DNA of 64,000 nucleotides from Terriglobia bacterium. GTDB lineage: Bacteria; Acidobacteriota; Terriglobia; Terriglobales; Acidobacteriaceae. The notes below the pieces were generated by a model. That model worked only from the letters and a program-made list of their open reading frames with translations, searched no databases and was not told where the DNA came from. The stretch covers positions 248,001 through 312,000 of the forward strand of contig JAIQFD010000003.1 in the NCBI GenBank assembly GCA_020073495.1. The letters run 5' to 3'. This document shows, in pieces, positions 36,211 to 46,500 of this stretch. A program made the translations under genes and the position numbers. Numbering within the stretch: the stretch's first letter is position 1; every line of letters starts with the position of its first letter.

Positions 36211-37083
36211 GTGAAACCGACCGTCACTATCGGGTTGCCGGTCTATAACGCCGCGCCATTCATCGAGGACGCGCTGCGAAGCATCTTCGCGCAGACATTG
36301 ACCGATTGGGAGCTGATCGCCGTAGACGACGGATCGTCCGATGGCGGCGCCGAACTGTTGCGGCGGCTGCGGGACCCGCGCGTGCGCGCCTTGATGGACG
36401 GGCAGCACCACGGCCTCGGTGCGCGCCTCAACCAGATTGTGGGGCTGGCCGCAGGGAAGTACGTCGCGCGCATGGATGCCGATGACCTGATGCATCCCGA
36501 GCGGCTCGAGCGCCAGGTCGATTTCCTTGAGAATCATCCCGCGGTGGATGTCGTCGGGTGCGGGCTGATCAGTTTCGATGCCCAGCACCGGCCGATCAGC
36601 GTGCGCCGGCTCCCCGCCGAACACCAGGCCATCACCGCCCGGCCTCTGCGCGGGATCCCGCTGGCGCATGCCACGGCCGTGGGCCGCGCGCAGTGGTGGA
36701 AGAAGCACCCCTACAATGAGCGAAGCCGCCGTTGCGAGGATTGGGAGCTATGGTTCTCCAGCTTCCGCGAGAGCCGGTTCGCCAATCTTCCTGAGCCGCT
36801 CTATTTTTATCGTGAGGTCCAGGCGTATTCGTTCCCCGGCTACGCGCGCGGCAAGGCAGAACTGGCGGGATTCTTGTGGGGTCAGCGAGAGAGCTTTGGT
36901 GCGCCTGCGGCGGCCGTGGAGGCGGTTGGCCAGTGGGCGCGCATCGGCGCGTACGCGATCGCGCATCTGGCCGGACTCGACCGCACTCTGCTACGAAGGC
37001 GGGGACAGGCAGTCAGGGAAGAAGAGCGGGCGGCATTCGAGTCGGCATTGGAGCGGGTTCGAGGCGTCGCGCTGCCCTTCTGA
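36211..37083 (+). CDS. Family 2 glycosyltransferase
   Basis: 290 residues from GTG 36211. The GT-A fold N-terminus is clear: VTIGLPVYNAAPFIEDAL, LIAVDDGSSDGG and the metal-binding MDADD. The C-terminus is more variable and contains WKKHPYNERSRRCEDWELW. It transfers a sugar from a nucleotide donor to an unknown acceptor. The two units CCCAGTG/CTCAGTG just before the start hint at another 7-bp repeat. TTG 36187 is an alternative start. Confidence 0.88.
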   Translation: MKPTVTIGLPVYNAAPFIEDALRSIFAQTLTDWELIAVDDGSSDGGAELLRRLRDPRVRALMDGQHHGLGARLNQIVGLAAGKYVARMDADDLMHPERLERQVDFLENHPAVDVVGCGLISFDAQHRPISVRRLPAEHQAITARPLRGIPLAHATAVGRAQWWKKHPYNERSRRCEDWELWFSSFRESRFANLPEPLYFYREVQAYSFPGYARGKAELAGFLWGQRESFGAPAAAVEAVGQWARIGAYAIAHLAGLDRTLLRRRGQAVREEERAAFESALERVRGVALPF

Positions 37084-37100
37084 TCCGGCTACGATCCCGG

Positions 37101-37856
37101 CTAGTCGCGCACCACTTCCGTCTTCTCCGACGCAACCAGGATGCGCACCAGCTTGTAACGGTCGGCCGAATCCACCCAGAACGACCAGTTCAATCCGTCG
37201 GCGTCCAGGTCGAAGCGGTCGAGCTGGCGCTCGGCGCCCCGGATCTGCACCTTCTCGCTCCCCTTGTACTCGAGGGTGACCATCGTGGGAGTCTGCTGCC
37301 GCGGCACGAAGACGCCGAATTGGGACTTCCCCAGCCGGCATTGGTTGTTTTGCGAAGGCTGGCCGCAGCCTGCTGCGATGTAGCGCCACAACAGGACTTC
37401 CCGGTGGCTGAAGAAGTAATCGTCCACCACCGAGGTCGAGGGCGGCAGGATGAAAGCCAGTTCGATGGGTTTGTCGCTCCCCTCCGTCGACAGGCGCTCG
37501 ATCAGGAATTGCTCGCTGGGTTGGACGGTGGCGCGCGCTTTCCCGGGGCTCAGCTCGTGCCACTCGTACTTGCGCAGGTTGCCGTTGGAGAGGACCTCGA
37601 GCTTTCCCTGCTGCGTCGCCTTGGATCCGTCCTCCATCTTGAGTTCGGAGCTGGTGACGCTGTATCCATCGTACTCCTGGATCTGGAATGTTTCCGTCGC
37701 GACCCGTTTCCCGTCGATGAAAATCCCGAACGAGCCGGCATCGACGACCTGGCTCGTCTCGCCCTTCTTCTTCGTAGGTGTCTTGGGGCTGGGATAAGCG
37801 CAAACTTCGAAGGCGAACAGCAGGAGCGCGAACACCAGGATACCGGACCGCTTCAC
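37101..37856 (-). CDS. Secreted protein of unknown function (DUF3108-like)
   Basis: 251 residues from GTG 37856, one base after the aroK stop. A signal peptide (SGILVFALLLFAFEVCA) is followed by a beta-rich body: GSFGIFIDGKRVATETFQI, YEWHELSPGKARATV, DRFDLDADGLNWSFWVDSADRYKLVRI. The closing pattern (a strand ending in Trp-x-Asp, then Lys-Leu-Val-Arg) is like periplasmic DUF3108 and outer-membrane-lipoprotein-like beta-sheet proteins. Function unknown. Last gene of the sigma-factor operon. Confidence 0.7.
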   Translation of the reverse strand: MKRSGILVFALLLFAFEVCAYPSPKTPTKKKGETSQVVDAGSFGIFIDGKRVATETFQIQEYDGYSVTSSELKMEDGSKATQQGKLEVLSNGNLRKYEWHELSPGKARATVQPSEQFLIERLSTEGSDKPIELAFILPPSTSVVDDYFFSHREVLLWRYIAAGCGQPSQNNQCRLGKSQFGVFVPRQQTPTMVTLEYKGSEKVQIRGAERQLDRFDLDADGLNWSFWVDSADRYKLVRILVASEKTEVVRD

Positions 37857-37857
37857 A

Positions 37858-38385
37858 TTACCTCCCCAGCTGCAACCGCTGGATGATCTCGGCCGCCACC
37901 TGCTCAGCCGTCTTGTTGGATGTGTCCACGCGCACGTTGGCCCGCAGGTAGTGCGGCCGGCGGGTCTCGAACAATGCGCGGAACCGGCTCTCGTCCTCGA
38001 ACAAGGGACGCGCCGGTCCCATGGCCTCGCAGCGCTGCCGCAGGATCTCGAAGCCCGCGTCGAGGAACACCATGGGGTCGCCCGCCTCGGCCAGCAACCA
38101 CGCATTCTCGTCCTGCACGAAAGCCCCGCCGCCCAGCGCCGCCACCGTTGGCCGCTCGTGGTCGAGCTGGTCGAGCAGTTCGCGCAGCGCCTCCGTCTCT
38201 GCCTTGCGAAACGCGCTCTCGCCCGAGTCGCGGAAGATCTCGGCGATGCTCCGCTTCTCCCGCGCCTCGACCCGGTCATCCAGGTCTATGAAGCGCCATC
38301 CCAGGCGGCGGGCGAGTTGCTCTCCCACGCTGGTCTTGCCCGCACCCATGAATCCGACGAGGAAGACCGCGCGGTGCCTGCCCAT
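37858..38385 (-). CDS. aroK: Shikimate kinase
   Basis: 175 residues. Walker A GFMGAGKTSVG, shikimate-binding DLDDRVE and FRKAETEAL, GGGAF, and lid Arg in PARPLFEDESRF. It phosphorylates shikimate using ATP in aromatic amino acid synthesis. Unusual context: it lies inside a run of envelope-stress genes (sigma, anti-sigma, DUF4097) rather than with other aro genes. A perfect 12-bp hairpin lies just upstream of its start. Confidence 0.94.
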   Translation of the reverse strand: MGRHRAVFLVGFMGAGKTSVGEQLARRLGWRFIDLDDRVEAREKRSIAEIFRDSGESAFRKAETEALRELLDQLDHERPTVAALGGGAFVQDENAWLLAEAGDPMVFLDAGFEILRQRCEAMGPARPLFEDESRFRALFETRRPHYLRANVRVDTSNKTAEQVAAEIIQRLQLGR

Positions 38386-38396
38386 AGAACACTTTC

Positions 38397-38424
38397 GTAG
38401 AGACGCCCTTCCGGGCGTCTCTAC
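38397..38424. repeat. Perfect 12-bp palindrome with TTCC loop upstream of aroK
   Basis: GTAGAGACGCCC-TTCC-GGGCGTCTCTAC. It has no T-tract on the minus strand, so it is more likely a dispersed REP-like element than a terminator, although it could weaken read-through from the DUF4097 gene into aroK. Confidence 0.8.
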
Positions 38425-38444
38425 AGCAATTCTGGGAATCTGAG

Positions 38445-39296
38445 CTACTGCTTCTTGACGCGGATTTTACCACTGAAGCTGCGGAGCTGGACCGATGATG
38501 CTCCGGTGTTGGAGGTCCCGGCGAAGGAACGTCCCGGGTTGGGCTGGAACGCCAGGTGCGACTTTTGGTGGAGAGGGAAGTCCTGCTCGACGGTTCCAGC
38601 CACCGAGCGCGCCGAGAGATCGACCGATGCGCTGGTCGGCAGCGACACCTCGATGTCCCCCGCGTGGCTGTTGAACGAGTAGTCTCCGCCCCCGGCGAAA
38701 TCACCCTTGTAGCGGATGTTTCCCTTGGTGGTGTTGACGGACACCTTTGGCCCGTTGACCGAGGTCATCTGCACGTCGCCGTTCACGCTGGTGACCTCGA
38801 CGTGCCCATTGCCGATATTGCTGAGCGTGACCGGCCCTGTCACCGTGCGAATGTGTACGTGCGCATTGCTGCAATCCTGCACCGTGATCTGTGCCGTGTC
38901 GCCCTCCAGCGTCATGTCGCTGCGCAGCTTCTCCACCCGGATGGGCCCGCCGGCGGCGCGCACCGTGAGCATGATGTTCGGCGGCACCTGGATGTCGTAG
39001 TCCACCTGGGCTTCGCTTTCGCTGGGCTTGCCCAGCAGGTGGCTGTGTGCCTCGATGCGGTTGCCGGTCTGTGTGGAATCGACCTCGACCTTGTCGGAGT
39101 GAGAGGTGGCGCCGATGACCACCTGGCGCGAGCTCGACGGACGAACCGTCACCGCTCCGAATTCGTTGACCACGTTCAGTGTGGCCCCGCTCCCCACGTT
39201 GTAGCGAAACTCTTTCTGGGTGTCGGCGGCGAAGGTGGCGCAGGCCACCAGTGTCACGGCCAAGCCCAGTTGCTTCACGCGTGTTCCAGCTGACAT
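38445..39296 (-). CDS. Secreted DUF4097-type beta-helix protein
   Basis: 283 residues from ATG 39296 (GGGAGAG upstream). A signal peptide (QLGLAVTLVACATFAA) is followed by repeated short strands with the rhythm of DUF4097/adhesin-like beta-helices: VTGPVTLSNIGNGHVEVTSV, NGDVQMTSVNGPKVSVNTTKGNI, GDYSFNSHAGDIEVSLP. These proteins often sit next to ECF sigma/anti-sigma pairs, as here. Function unknown; probably extracytoplasmic. Confidence 0.82.
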   Translation of the reverse strand: MSAGTRVKQLGLAVTLVACATFAADTQKEFRYNVGSGATLNVVNEFGAVTVRPSSSRQVVIGATSHSDKVEVDSTQTGNRIEAHSHLLGKPSESEAQVDYDIQVPPNIMLTVRAAGGPIRVEKLRSDMTLEGDTAQITVQDCSNAHVHIRTVTGPVTLSNIGNGHVEVTSVNGDVQMTSVNGPKVSVNTTKGNIRYKGDFAGGGDYSFNSHAGDIEVSLPTSASVDLSARSVAGTVEQDFPLHQKSHLAFQPNPGRSFAGTSNTGASSVQLRSFSGKIRVKKQ

Positions 39297-39361
39297 ACCG
39301 ACTCTCCCCTGCACCGTGCCGGCCGACTGCCCGCTAAGCGAGAGCGCCGGTCTCCGATTCG

Positions 39362-40012
39362 TTACTCCAAAGACCGCGACAGGGCCATTTCGTAGAGCAT
39401 GGCTTTCTGGTCATAGGCCAGCATAAGGTGATCGTGCGCTTCTTCGCTCCCCGGGTTCTTGGCCAGTGTCGTCTTGGCGTCAGCGATGTACGCGTTCACG
39501 CTCTTCAGACTGTCCTCGTAGCTGGCCCGCACAGCGGGAACGCGATGCGCGACCTCTTGCAGCAACTTAACGTCGTCATCGTCGATGGCCGCCGCCTTGG
39601 TAGTCGCGGCGGGGGCGTGCATCGCCGGCACCGCAGCCGTTTCGGTCCCGCTTGGGTTGGTCACGCTACGGTAGGTGACCAGCCCGATGACGATCAGCAG
39701 CGCCGCGGCTAACGCAGCCACTCTTGCCGGCAATCCCCAACGGCGCGGCATCAGGACCACTGGGGCGGGGAATCGGGCCGTCCCGGCAGGACGTACCAAC
39801 CCTTCTCCCTCCAGGGAAGACTGGATCCTGTCCCACACCCGGGGATCGGGATCCATGGTCGGCTCCAGCAGCTTGGCCTGCTCGGCGATGTACTTGAGAA
39901 CGGCCACCAGGTCGGAGCAGACCTGGCAGCTCTGCCTGTGTGCTTCCTCCTCGGCGTTGCCGCCGCTGTCAATGATGTCGGGAAGCACCTTCTGGTATTC
40001 GGCGCATGTCAT
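39362..40012 (-). CDS. Anti-sigma factor with zinc-finger (ZAS) domain
   Basis: 216 residues. The ZAS motif H-x3-C-x2-C is seen in HRQSCQVC. One membrane helix (VAALAAALLIVIGLVTY) splits an N-terminal cytoplasmic domain, which would bind the sigma factor, from a periplasmic helical domain (VAHRVPAVRASYEDSLKSVN). It lies 46 bp after the sigma gene and is presumably co-transcribed. Release of the sigma factor would need a signal sensed by the periplasmic part. Confidence 0.87.
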   Translation of the reverse strand: MTCAEYQKVLPDIIDSGGNAEEEAHRQSCQVCSDLVAVLKYIAEQAKLLEPTMDPDPRVWDRIQSSLEGEGLVRPAGTARFPAPVVLMPRRWGLPARVAALAAALLIVIGLVTYRSVTNPSGTETAAVPAMHAPAATTKAAAIDDDDVKLLQEVAHRVPAVRASYEDSLKSVNAYIADAKTTLAKNPGSEEAHDHLMLAYDQKAMLYEMALSRSLE

Positions 40013-40058
40013 GACTGCATCCTCTCCCCTATAAAACTCGCCCGTGTCAGCGCTCCTG

Positions 40059-40664
40059 TCACTGTCGTGCGGCCTTTTCGGCTCTGTTCAGCTTGAGGAG
40101 GTTCCGCAGCTTCATTCTCGCCTTGTGGAGCTGCGATTTACTGTTGCCGACCGAGCACCCCATGATTCCGGCGATCTCGTTGTGCTCGTAGCCTTCCACG
40201 TCGTGCAGGACGAAGATGATGCGGTATCCGGGCGGCAGGCTCTGGATGGCCCGTTCCAGGTTGATCCGATCGATGGATCCCGCCAGTACGTTGTCGCGCG
40301 CCCCGATATCTTTCCTCGGCCCGTCTTCCTGCTGCGGCTCCAGGCTCTCTTCGAGCGAAACCTCGGGCAGGCCTTTCTTGCGCAGGTGCATCAGCACCAC
40401 ATTCACGGCCAGACGGTGCAACCAGGTGGAGAACGCCGACTCGCCGCGGAAGGTCGCGATCTTGCGATACAACTGCAGGAACGCTTCCTGCGTCAGGTCC
40501 TCGGCCTCCGCCGTGTTGCCCGTCATGCGCAGACACAGCGAATACACACGGCGCTTGTGCAGGCCATACAAGCCTTCGAATGCTTCCGCGTCTCCCTGTT
40601 TGGCCCGATTGATCGCCTCTGCCTCTGGGAGCCCGGAAGCTGTCGTTTTTCTTGCTTGTGTCAA
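40059..40664 (-). CDS. ECF-type RNA polymerase sigma factor
   Basis: 201 residues. Region 2: [39 protein letters not shown] and [20 protein letters not shown]. Region 4: [23 protein letters not shown] followed by [22 protein letters not shown]. The order sigma, membrane anti-sigma, DUF4097 protein is a standard envelope-stress arrangement. Confidence 0.94.
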   Translation of the reverse strand: MTQARKTTASGLPEAEAINRAKQGDAEAFEGLYGLHKRRVYSLCLRMTGNTAEAEDLTQEAFLQLYRKIATFRGESAFSTWLHRLAVNVVLMHLRKKGLPEVSLEESLEPQQEDGPRKDIGARDNVLAGSIDRINLERAIQSLPPGYRIIFVLHDVEGYEHNEIAGIMGCSVGNSKSQLHKARMKLRNLLKLNRAEKAARQ

Positions 40665-40846
40665 TGCCCTTTTCAGGCCGCAATCTGTCAGATGCGGCTA
40701 GGTAGTTGCTCGTTGTATGCGTTGCAGAACGCAGCCGTAAGTGCCAACGGAATCTGGACTAACCCTGGGACTCCGACCGCCGGAGAAAGACCCCCGCCCG
40801 TGAAATGAGTCGTTTTGTTACCTGCCCGGTCGCCCGGCCCGCCCGA

Positions 40847-42250
40847 TTATGCGCCTGTAGCCGTCGTAATGGTCTCCAGGCCGTGGCCGTGCGGCCCGGT
40901 CTCCCGCTGCCGCAGCAGAAAGGCAAACAGCATACCCAGGAAGCCCAGTACCGAGAAGATCTGCATGCCCAGGCGGTATCCGGCCGGGTTCTGCGCGCTC
41001 GCTCCCCCGTAATCGTTAGCCCAACCCACCAGCAGGTTGAAGCCGAACAATCCGATGTTCTGGATCATGGTCATCAGACCGTATGCCGTGCCCAGCTTCG
41101 ACTGCTCGACGATGTAAGCCACCGAAGGCCACATGACGGCTGGGATCAGCGAGAAGGCGATTCCCATCATTGCCATCGGGACGTACAGACTGACGTGCGT
41201 GTAGCCCATGATGAGGTACACCGGGATGAGCAGCAGCGAACCGAACATCATGAACAACGCGCGCTTTCCTACCTTGTCGACCAGCAGCCCGAACAGCGGC
41301 GTGGCGAACATGGCGAACAGCGTCAACATGCTCGAAAGGAAACCGCCGAACGCCCTTGAGGTTCCGTGAGCATCTTGAAAGAACTCCACCGCGAACGTCT
41401 GGAACGGAAAGATCGCCGAATAGAACGTGATGCAGAGGGCCACGACGTACCAGTACGACGTGCCGAACGAAAACAGGTCCCTGAATACCACCTTATCGGT
41501 AGAGGCGTGGCCGAGCTCATAGTGCTTTTCCGCATAGAGCTCCATCACCCAGTAAACGACGGCGCCGGTGATGCAGAACGTGCAGAAGCCCACGCCGATC
41601 AAGAACGGCGTGCGCCAGTTGGAATATGCGCCTTGTGCCCAGGTCGGCGAATTGAGCGCCGCGAACGAGCCCAGACGCGCGATCATGAGGTTCACCCCGA
41701 ACGCGAAGCTCAATTCCTTCCCGCGAAACCACTTCGCCAGCGCCGCCGTTACCGCGACGATCAAGGATTCCGCTCCCATTCCGAATATCAGTCGTCCGAA
41801 GGCCATCACCAGCAGGCGGTCATTCGACAGTGCCGTCCGGATGTAGTCGCCTGTACTCTGGCTGAACCAGCTGAAGGGAGCTGCTACGGTTCCGGCAACG
41901 CCGGGCGCGATCGCCGCAACAAAACGCGGAGGGCTGATGACGGTGACGAACGCGCCGATGAAGCACAGCACTCCAAAGATCAGGGTCGATTTGCGAAGAC
42001 CGATGCGGTCGATGATCACGCCGCCGATCAGCACCGTGAAGATATTCGGGAAGCTGTAGATGCCTTGCAGCAGTCCGATGTAGGTTTGGGGGAAGCCGAG
42101 TTGGCGATTCAGCAGGTCCGCCACCGGGCTGAGCGCGTCGTAGACGTAGTAATTGCCGAACATCGCCAGGCTGATGAAGATCAGCACCAACCAGCGATAG
42201 AGACGCGAGGGCTGTGGACGGGCCTGGCCGGGGGTCTTGGGTTCAGTCAT
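40847..42250 (-). CDS. Major facilitator superfamily transporter
   Basis: 467 residues with about 12 membrane segments (for example LVLIFISLAMFGNYYVYDAL, GLLQGIYSFPNIFTVLIGGV, MAMMGIAFSLIPAVMWPSVA, MQIFSVLGFLGMLFAFLLR). Between helices 2 and 3, IIDRIGLRKSTLI is the usual MFS loop motif. Substrate unknown. The sequence between it and the sigma gene (182 bp) is enough for a separate promoter. Confidence 0.88.
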   Translation of the reverse strand: MTEPKTPGQARPQPSRLYRWLVLIFISLAMFGNYYVYDALSPVADLLNRQLGFPQTYIGLLQGIYSFPNIFTVLIGGVIIDRIGLRKSTLIFGVLCFIGAFVTVISPPRFVAAIAPGVAGTVAAPFSWFSQSTGDYIRTALSNDRLLVMAFGRLIFGMGAESLIVAVTAALAKWFRGKELSFAFGVNLMIARLGSFAALNSPTWAQGAYSNWRTPFLIGVGFCTFCITGAVVYWVMELYAEKHYELGHASTDKVVFRDLFSFGTSYWYVVALCITFYSAIFPFQTFAVEFFQDAHGTSRAFGGFLSSMLTLFAMFATPLFGLLVDKVGKRALFMMFGSLLLIPVYLIMGYTHVSLYVPMAMMGIAFSLIPAVMWPSVAYIVEQSKLGTAYGLMTMIQNIGLFGFNLLVGWANDYGGASAQNPAGYRLGMQIFSVLGFLGMLFAFLLRQRETGPHGHGLETITTATGA

Positions 42251-42426
42251 GCGGGGGAGGTCTTTCCCGGGGTTGTTCCTGGATGCCTTTGAAATTGTGC
42301 AGCGAACGCACCAAGATACCAGAACTTGCCGGAGTTGTCAGACGACCGGGGTGTCCCGTGAGTCATAGCTGGCGCTCGTCACATTCGGCCTGGCGCAAGG
42401 GAATCGTGGTGGGCTTTGGCGCCGGC

Positions 42427-43443
42427 CTAGCAGCCGACATACCGTGCGTAGAGGCTGCGCGCGGCGGCGGTATCGGTGGTGCCCTTGATGATCGCCCGCC
42501 CGTCGGGAAACAGGGTCATTTCGTATGGCTCGTGCCAGAACTTCAGGACGAATTCGTTGTGCCGCACCGCTCCGTGCGGGGAGAGGCGAGTGGCCAGCTC
42601 GGCGAAGTCGATCGGCCGGCGGCGCTCGTGGATCTGGACCGAATTCCGTCCACATAGCGTGATGTGTGGGCGTCCTTCTCCGGCCAAGTGAGGGAACTCG
42701 CGACGGGCACAGGTGGGACAATCGGAGCGCGGATGCGCGGTCGAGATCTCCGAGCGCTCGTTGCTCCAGGCGTCAAAGGAGAGCAGCGTGCGCCGCATTT
42801 TGTCGCGCGCCCCCACCAGCAGCTTCATGGCTTCCGTCGTTTCGATGGATGCCACCTGGTTGACCACCGAGTTCAAGATCCCCGAGGTGTCGCAAGTCTC
42901 GACCGTACCTTGTGGCGCCGCCGGAAACACGCACGACAGGCACGCGGTCTCGCCCGGCAGGATGTTCATGGTCACGCCATAGCTGCCGACCGCCGCGGCA
43001 TAGATCCAGGGCACGCTTTTTTTCACGCAGTAATCGTTGACCAGGTAGCGAGTCTCGAAATTGTCAGTGGCATCGAGCACGAGCTGCGCGCTGCCCAGAA
43101 GTGGCTCGATGTTTTCCGGACACAGGTCGGCGACTTCGCCGTGGATCTGGATCTCGGAATTGAAGGCGGCAATCTTGCGCTGCGCGGCGACCGCCTTGGG
43201 AAGCGATTCCGCCGCATCCGCTTCGTCGAATAGCGACTGGCGCTGCAGGTTGCTGGGCTCGACATAATCGCGGTCGATGATGCCCAGGTGACCGACCCCG
43301 GCGCGCGCCAGCAGCCCCGCCACCGCCGATCCGGTCGCGCCGCATCCCACCACAATTACCCGCGACTCTCCCAGGCGGCGCTGTCCGTCGGCGCCGACTG
43401 GGCGGAAAAGCATCTGGCGCGAGTAACGATCTTCAATCGGCAT
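42427..43443 (-). CDS. ThiF/MoeB/HesA-type adenylyltransferase
   Basis: 338 residues. Rossmann ATP-binding VIVVGCGATGSAVAGLLARAG, the Arg-Gln segment VEPSNLQRQSLF, catalytic Asp in LVLDATDNFETR, and the paired zinc Cys ACLSC and CPTC. A ~65-residue C-terminal extension (PHGAVRHNEFVLKFWHEPY, TLFPDGRAIIKGTTD) ends in YVGC. The enzyme should adenylate the C-terminal Gly of a small sulfur-carrier protein (ThiS or MoaD type). No carrier or other thi/moa gene is nearby. Confidence 0.9.
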   Translation of the reverse strand: MPIEDRYSRQMLFRPVGADGQRRLGESRVIVVGCGATGSAVAGLLARAGVGHLGIIDRDYVEPSNLQRQSLFDEADAAESLPKAVAAQRKIAAFNSEIQIHGEVADLCPENIEPLLGSAQLVLDATDNFETRYLVNDYCVKKSVPWIYAAAVGSYGVTMNILPGETACLSCVFPAAPQGTVETCDTSGILNSVVNQVASIETTEAMKLLVGARDKMRRTLLSFDAWSNERSEISTAHPRSDCPTCARREFPHLAGEGRPHITLCGRNSVQIHERRRPIDFAELATRLSPHGAVRHNEFVLKFWHEPYEMTLFPDGRAIIKGTTDTAAARSLYARYVGC

Positions 43444-43507
43444 TCCGGGTCCCAGCCATTATTATAAGTGCCGCGATCCAATCACCTTAACCGGGCGCGC
43501 GCTCCGG

Positions 43508-46500
43508 GTGCGAGTACACGGACCGAAGGGCGCCTGCTCGTCAATCTCCGCCGGGTATCGGCCTGGCATTTTTGAAGGGGCGTCTTTTTTGGGATTTCGG
43601 TCAGCTCTAACCCAATGGCTGATTGCGGCGGTGGCGTGTGCCCTCGCCGCCCCGGCGGTTCTGGGACAATCGCAGGCCGGATCCTCGGCCAGCCAGGACT
43701 CTCCGCCGGTGGGCGCCTCCGCGGCTCCTTTGCCCACGGCCCCACCGTCCCCGCAATCCCAGACCGGGGGGCTGAACCGGCTGGTGGGCCTCCCCGTCCG
43801 TGACATCGAGTTCCGGGGTCCTGCCCCCGACGAAGTCGAGCATCTTCGCACCCTCCTGGTACAAAAGCCCGGCGAACCCCTCGACAAGCAGAAGCTCCGC
43901 CTCAGCGTGCAGAACCTGTACTCCACCGGGCGGTTCCTCGATATCCAGGTGGAAGCCGACCGTACGCCTCAGAATGAGCTGAAGCTGGTGTTTGTGGCAG
44001 AGGCGAACTATTTCATCGGTCGTATGACGCTGGTGGGCGCTCCCAGAGGCGGACCCAACGCTCACCAGCTCATTAATTCCAGCAAGCTGTTGCTGGGACA
44101 GCTCTTCACCGACGAAAAGGACCAGGACAATAAGACCCTGATGGAGCGTGCCCTTGAGTCGATGCAGCGGACCCTCCAGGCGAACGGCTTCTACCGGGCG
44201 ACCATCACTCCCGAGTACGCCAGGCACCCTGGCACGCAACAGATCGAGATCCAGTTTCATGTGGACGCCGGGGAACGGGCGAGGATCGGCAAGGTCACTG
44301 TGGATGGAGCTTCCGACCTGACTGCAGATCAGGCCTTGGACATCCTGAAGATGAAGCCGGGCGATCCCGCGTCGTCAGATCGGTTGGACCGGGCGCTGCG
44401 GCGACTGCGAAAACACTACCGGAAGCAGGACAGGCTTGAAGCCAGCGTTGCGGTTGCCCCCAGCTCCTATCGCCCCGAGAACGATGCCCTGGACTACGTC
44501 TTCAAAGTCGAGCGCGGGCGCGTGGTGGATATCCAGGTCGAAGGTGTGCGGCTGCTGAAGGGAACGTTGAAGAAGTACATCCCCGTGTACGAGGAGAACG
44601 CGGTCGACGATGACCTGTTGAACGAGGGCCGCCGTAATCTTCGCGACTACCTCCAAACCAGGGGATACTTCGATGTAAAGGTCAACTACACCCAAAAGGT
44701 GGAGTCCGACCGCCGTCTGGTCATCTACGACGTGGACAGGGGCATGCCGCATAAGCTGATCGCCGTCGACATCGACTGGAGCGACACCGTCGTCCTTCCC
44801 AACCACGAGACCTATTTCAAGGCGGACACCATCCGCGAGCGCATGCTGGTGCAGGCGGCAGGGCGAGTGCTCTCGCACGGACTTTTCAGTCAGTCGCTGT
44901 TGGCCCGCGACCTGCAATCCATCGAGAGCCTCTACCAGTCGAACGGCTTTCAGCAGGTGAAGGTCACCGCGGACGTACACGATGACTACGAAGGTGTGCC
45001 CGGACGCATGCGCGTTGCGGTCCACATCGCCGAGGGGCCCCAAACGCGGGTGAACTCGCTGAAGTTCGTGGGCAACGAGCACGCCCCAGCCGACCGGATC
45101 CGCAGCCTCATTTCCACGCTCGAGGGGCAGCCCTGGTCGGAGGTCAATCTCACCACCGATCGCGAAGCGGTCACGAACTACTATTTCAACGACGGTTTCC
45201 CCGAGGTTGGCCTCGAAGTCACTTCGGCGCCGGTCGCCGGCGACCCCACCCGCAGGGATGTCACCTTCAACATCAACGAAGGGAAGCAGGTCTTCGTGGA
45301 TCGAGTGCTGATCAGCGGCCTGAACGTCACCCGGCCATTCGTCGTCGGGCGCGAGCTCCAGGTTCGCCAAGGCGACCCGCTGAACCAGAGCGCCATGTTC
45401 GAGAGTCAGCGGAAACTCTACGACCTCGGCATCTTCAACGAGGTGGACGTGGCCGTCCAGAACCCCGAAGGCGACGACACGCTGAAGAACATGTTGTTCG
45501 ACATCAAGGAAGCGCGCCGCTGGACCTTCAATTACGGATTCGGCATCGAGGTGCAGACCGGCAGCGAACCCAACAGCAGCCTGCCCCAGGGCCGCACCGG
45601 CGTCAGCCCCCGCGTTTCCTTCGACCTCACCCGCATCAATTTCCGCGGCCGCAACCACACACTCCTCTTCAAGAGTCACATCGGCCGCCTGGAACAGCGC
45701 GGGCTTTTCACCTACCAGGCGCCGCGCTGGTTCGACCGCGAGAACCTGACCTTCAGCTTCATCAGCTTTTACGACAACACGAACGACATCCGCACGTTCA
45801 CCTCACAGCGCCTGGAGGGCGCCTTCCAGGTGGAGCACCGCTGGAGCCGCGCCACCACCTTCCTCTACCGCTTCAGCTACCGTGGGGTCAGGGCGACCAA
45901 TCTCGTGATCGATCCGACGCTGGTGCCGCTGTACTCGAAGCCGACGCGCATCGGCATGCCCAGTTTCACCTATATCCGCGACACGCGCGACAACCCGCTG
46001 GACTCACACCGCGGGGACTACACCACGGCGGACATGGGCGTCTCCACGCGCATCTTCGGATCCCAGGCGAGCTTCGCGCGTCTCCTGCTCCAGAACTCGA
46101 CCTATCACCGGTTCGGCAAGCGGCGTCTCGTTCTGGCCCGCTCTGTCCGCTTCGGGATCGAACACCCGCTCGCCAGCACCAGCACCACGCAAGGCGTGAT
46201 CCCATTGCCCGAGCTGCTCTTTGCCGGTGGCGGGAATTCGCACCGCGGCTTCTCCATCAACCAGGCTGGGCCTCGCGATCTGGACACCGGTTTTCCCCTG
46301 GGTGGACAGGCCATGTTCATCAACAACCTGGAACTGCGTCTGCCGCCTCCCTGGCTGCCGTGGCTGGAAGACAAGGTCAGCCCGGTCCTCTTTTACGATT
46401 ACGGAAACGTGTTCGCCTCCCCCAGCGGCATGTTCCACAGCTTCCTGAAGACGGGTCAGAACAACCTTCAGTCCTGCCGGCCCAAGGTGGCGGCCGACCC

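Noticed and set aside
37857-38279. N-terminal extension of the secreted protein across aroK
   Set aside because: Out of frame with aroK; the signal peptide begins at GTG 37856.
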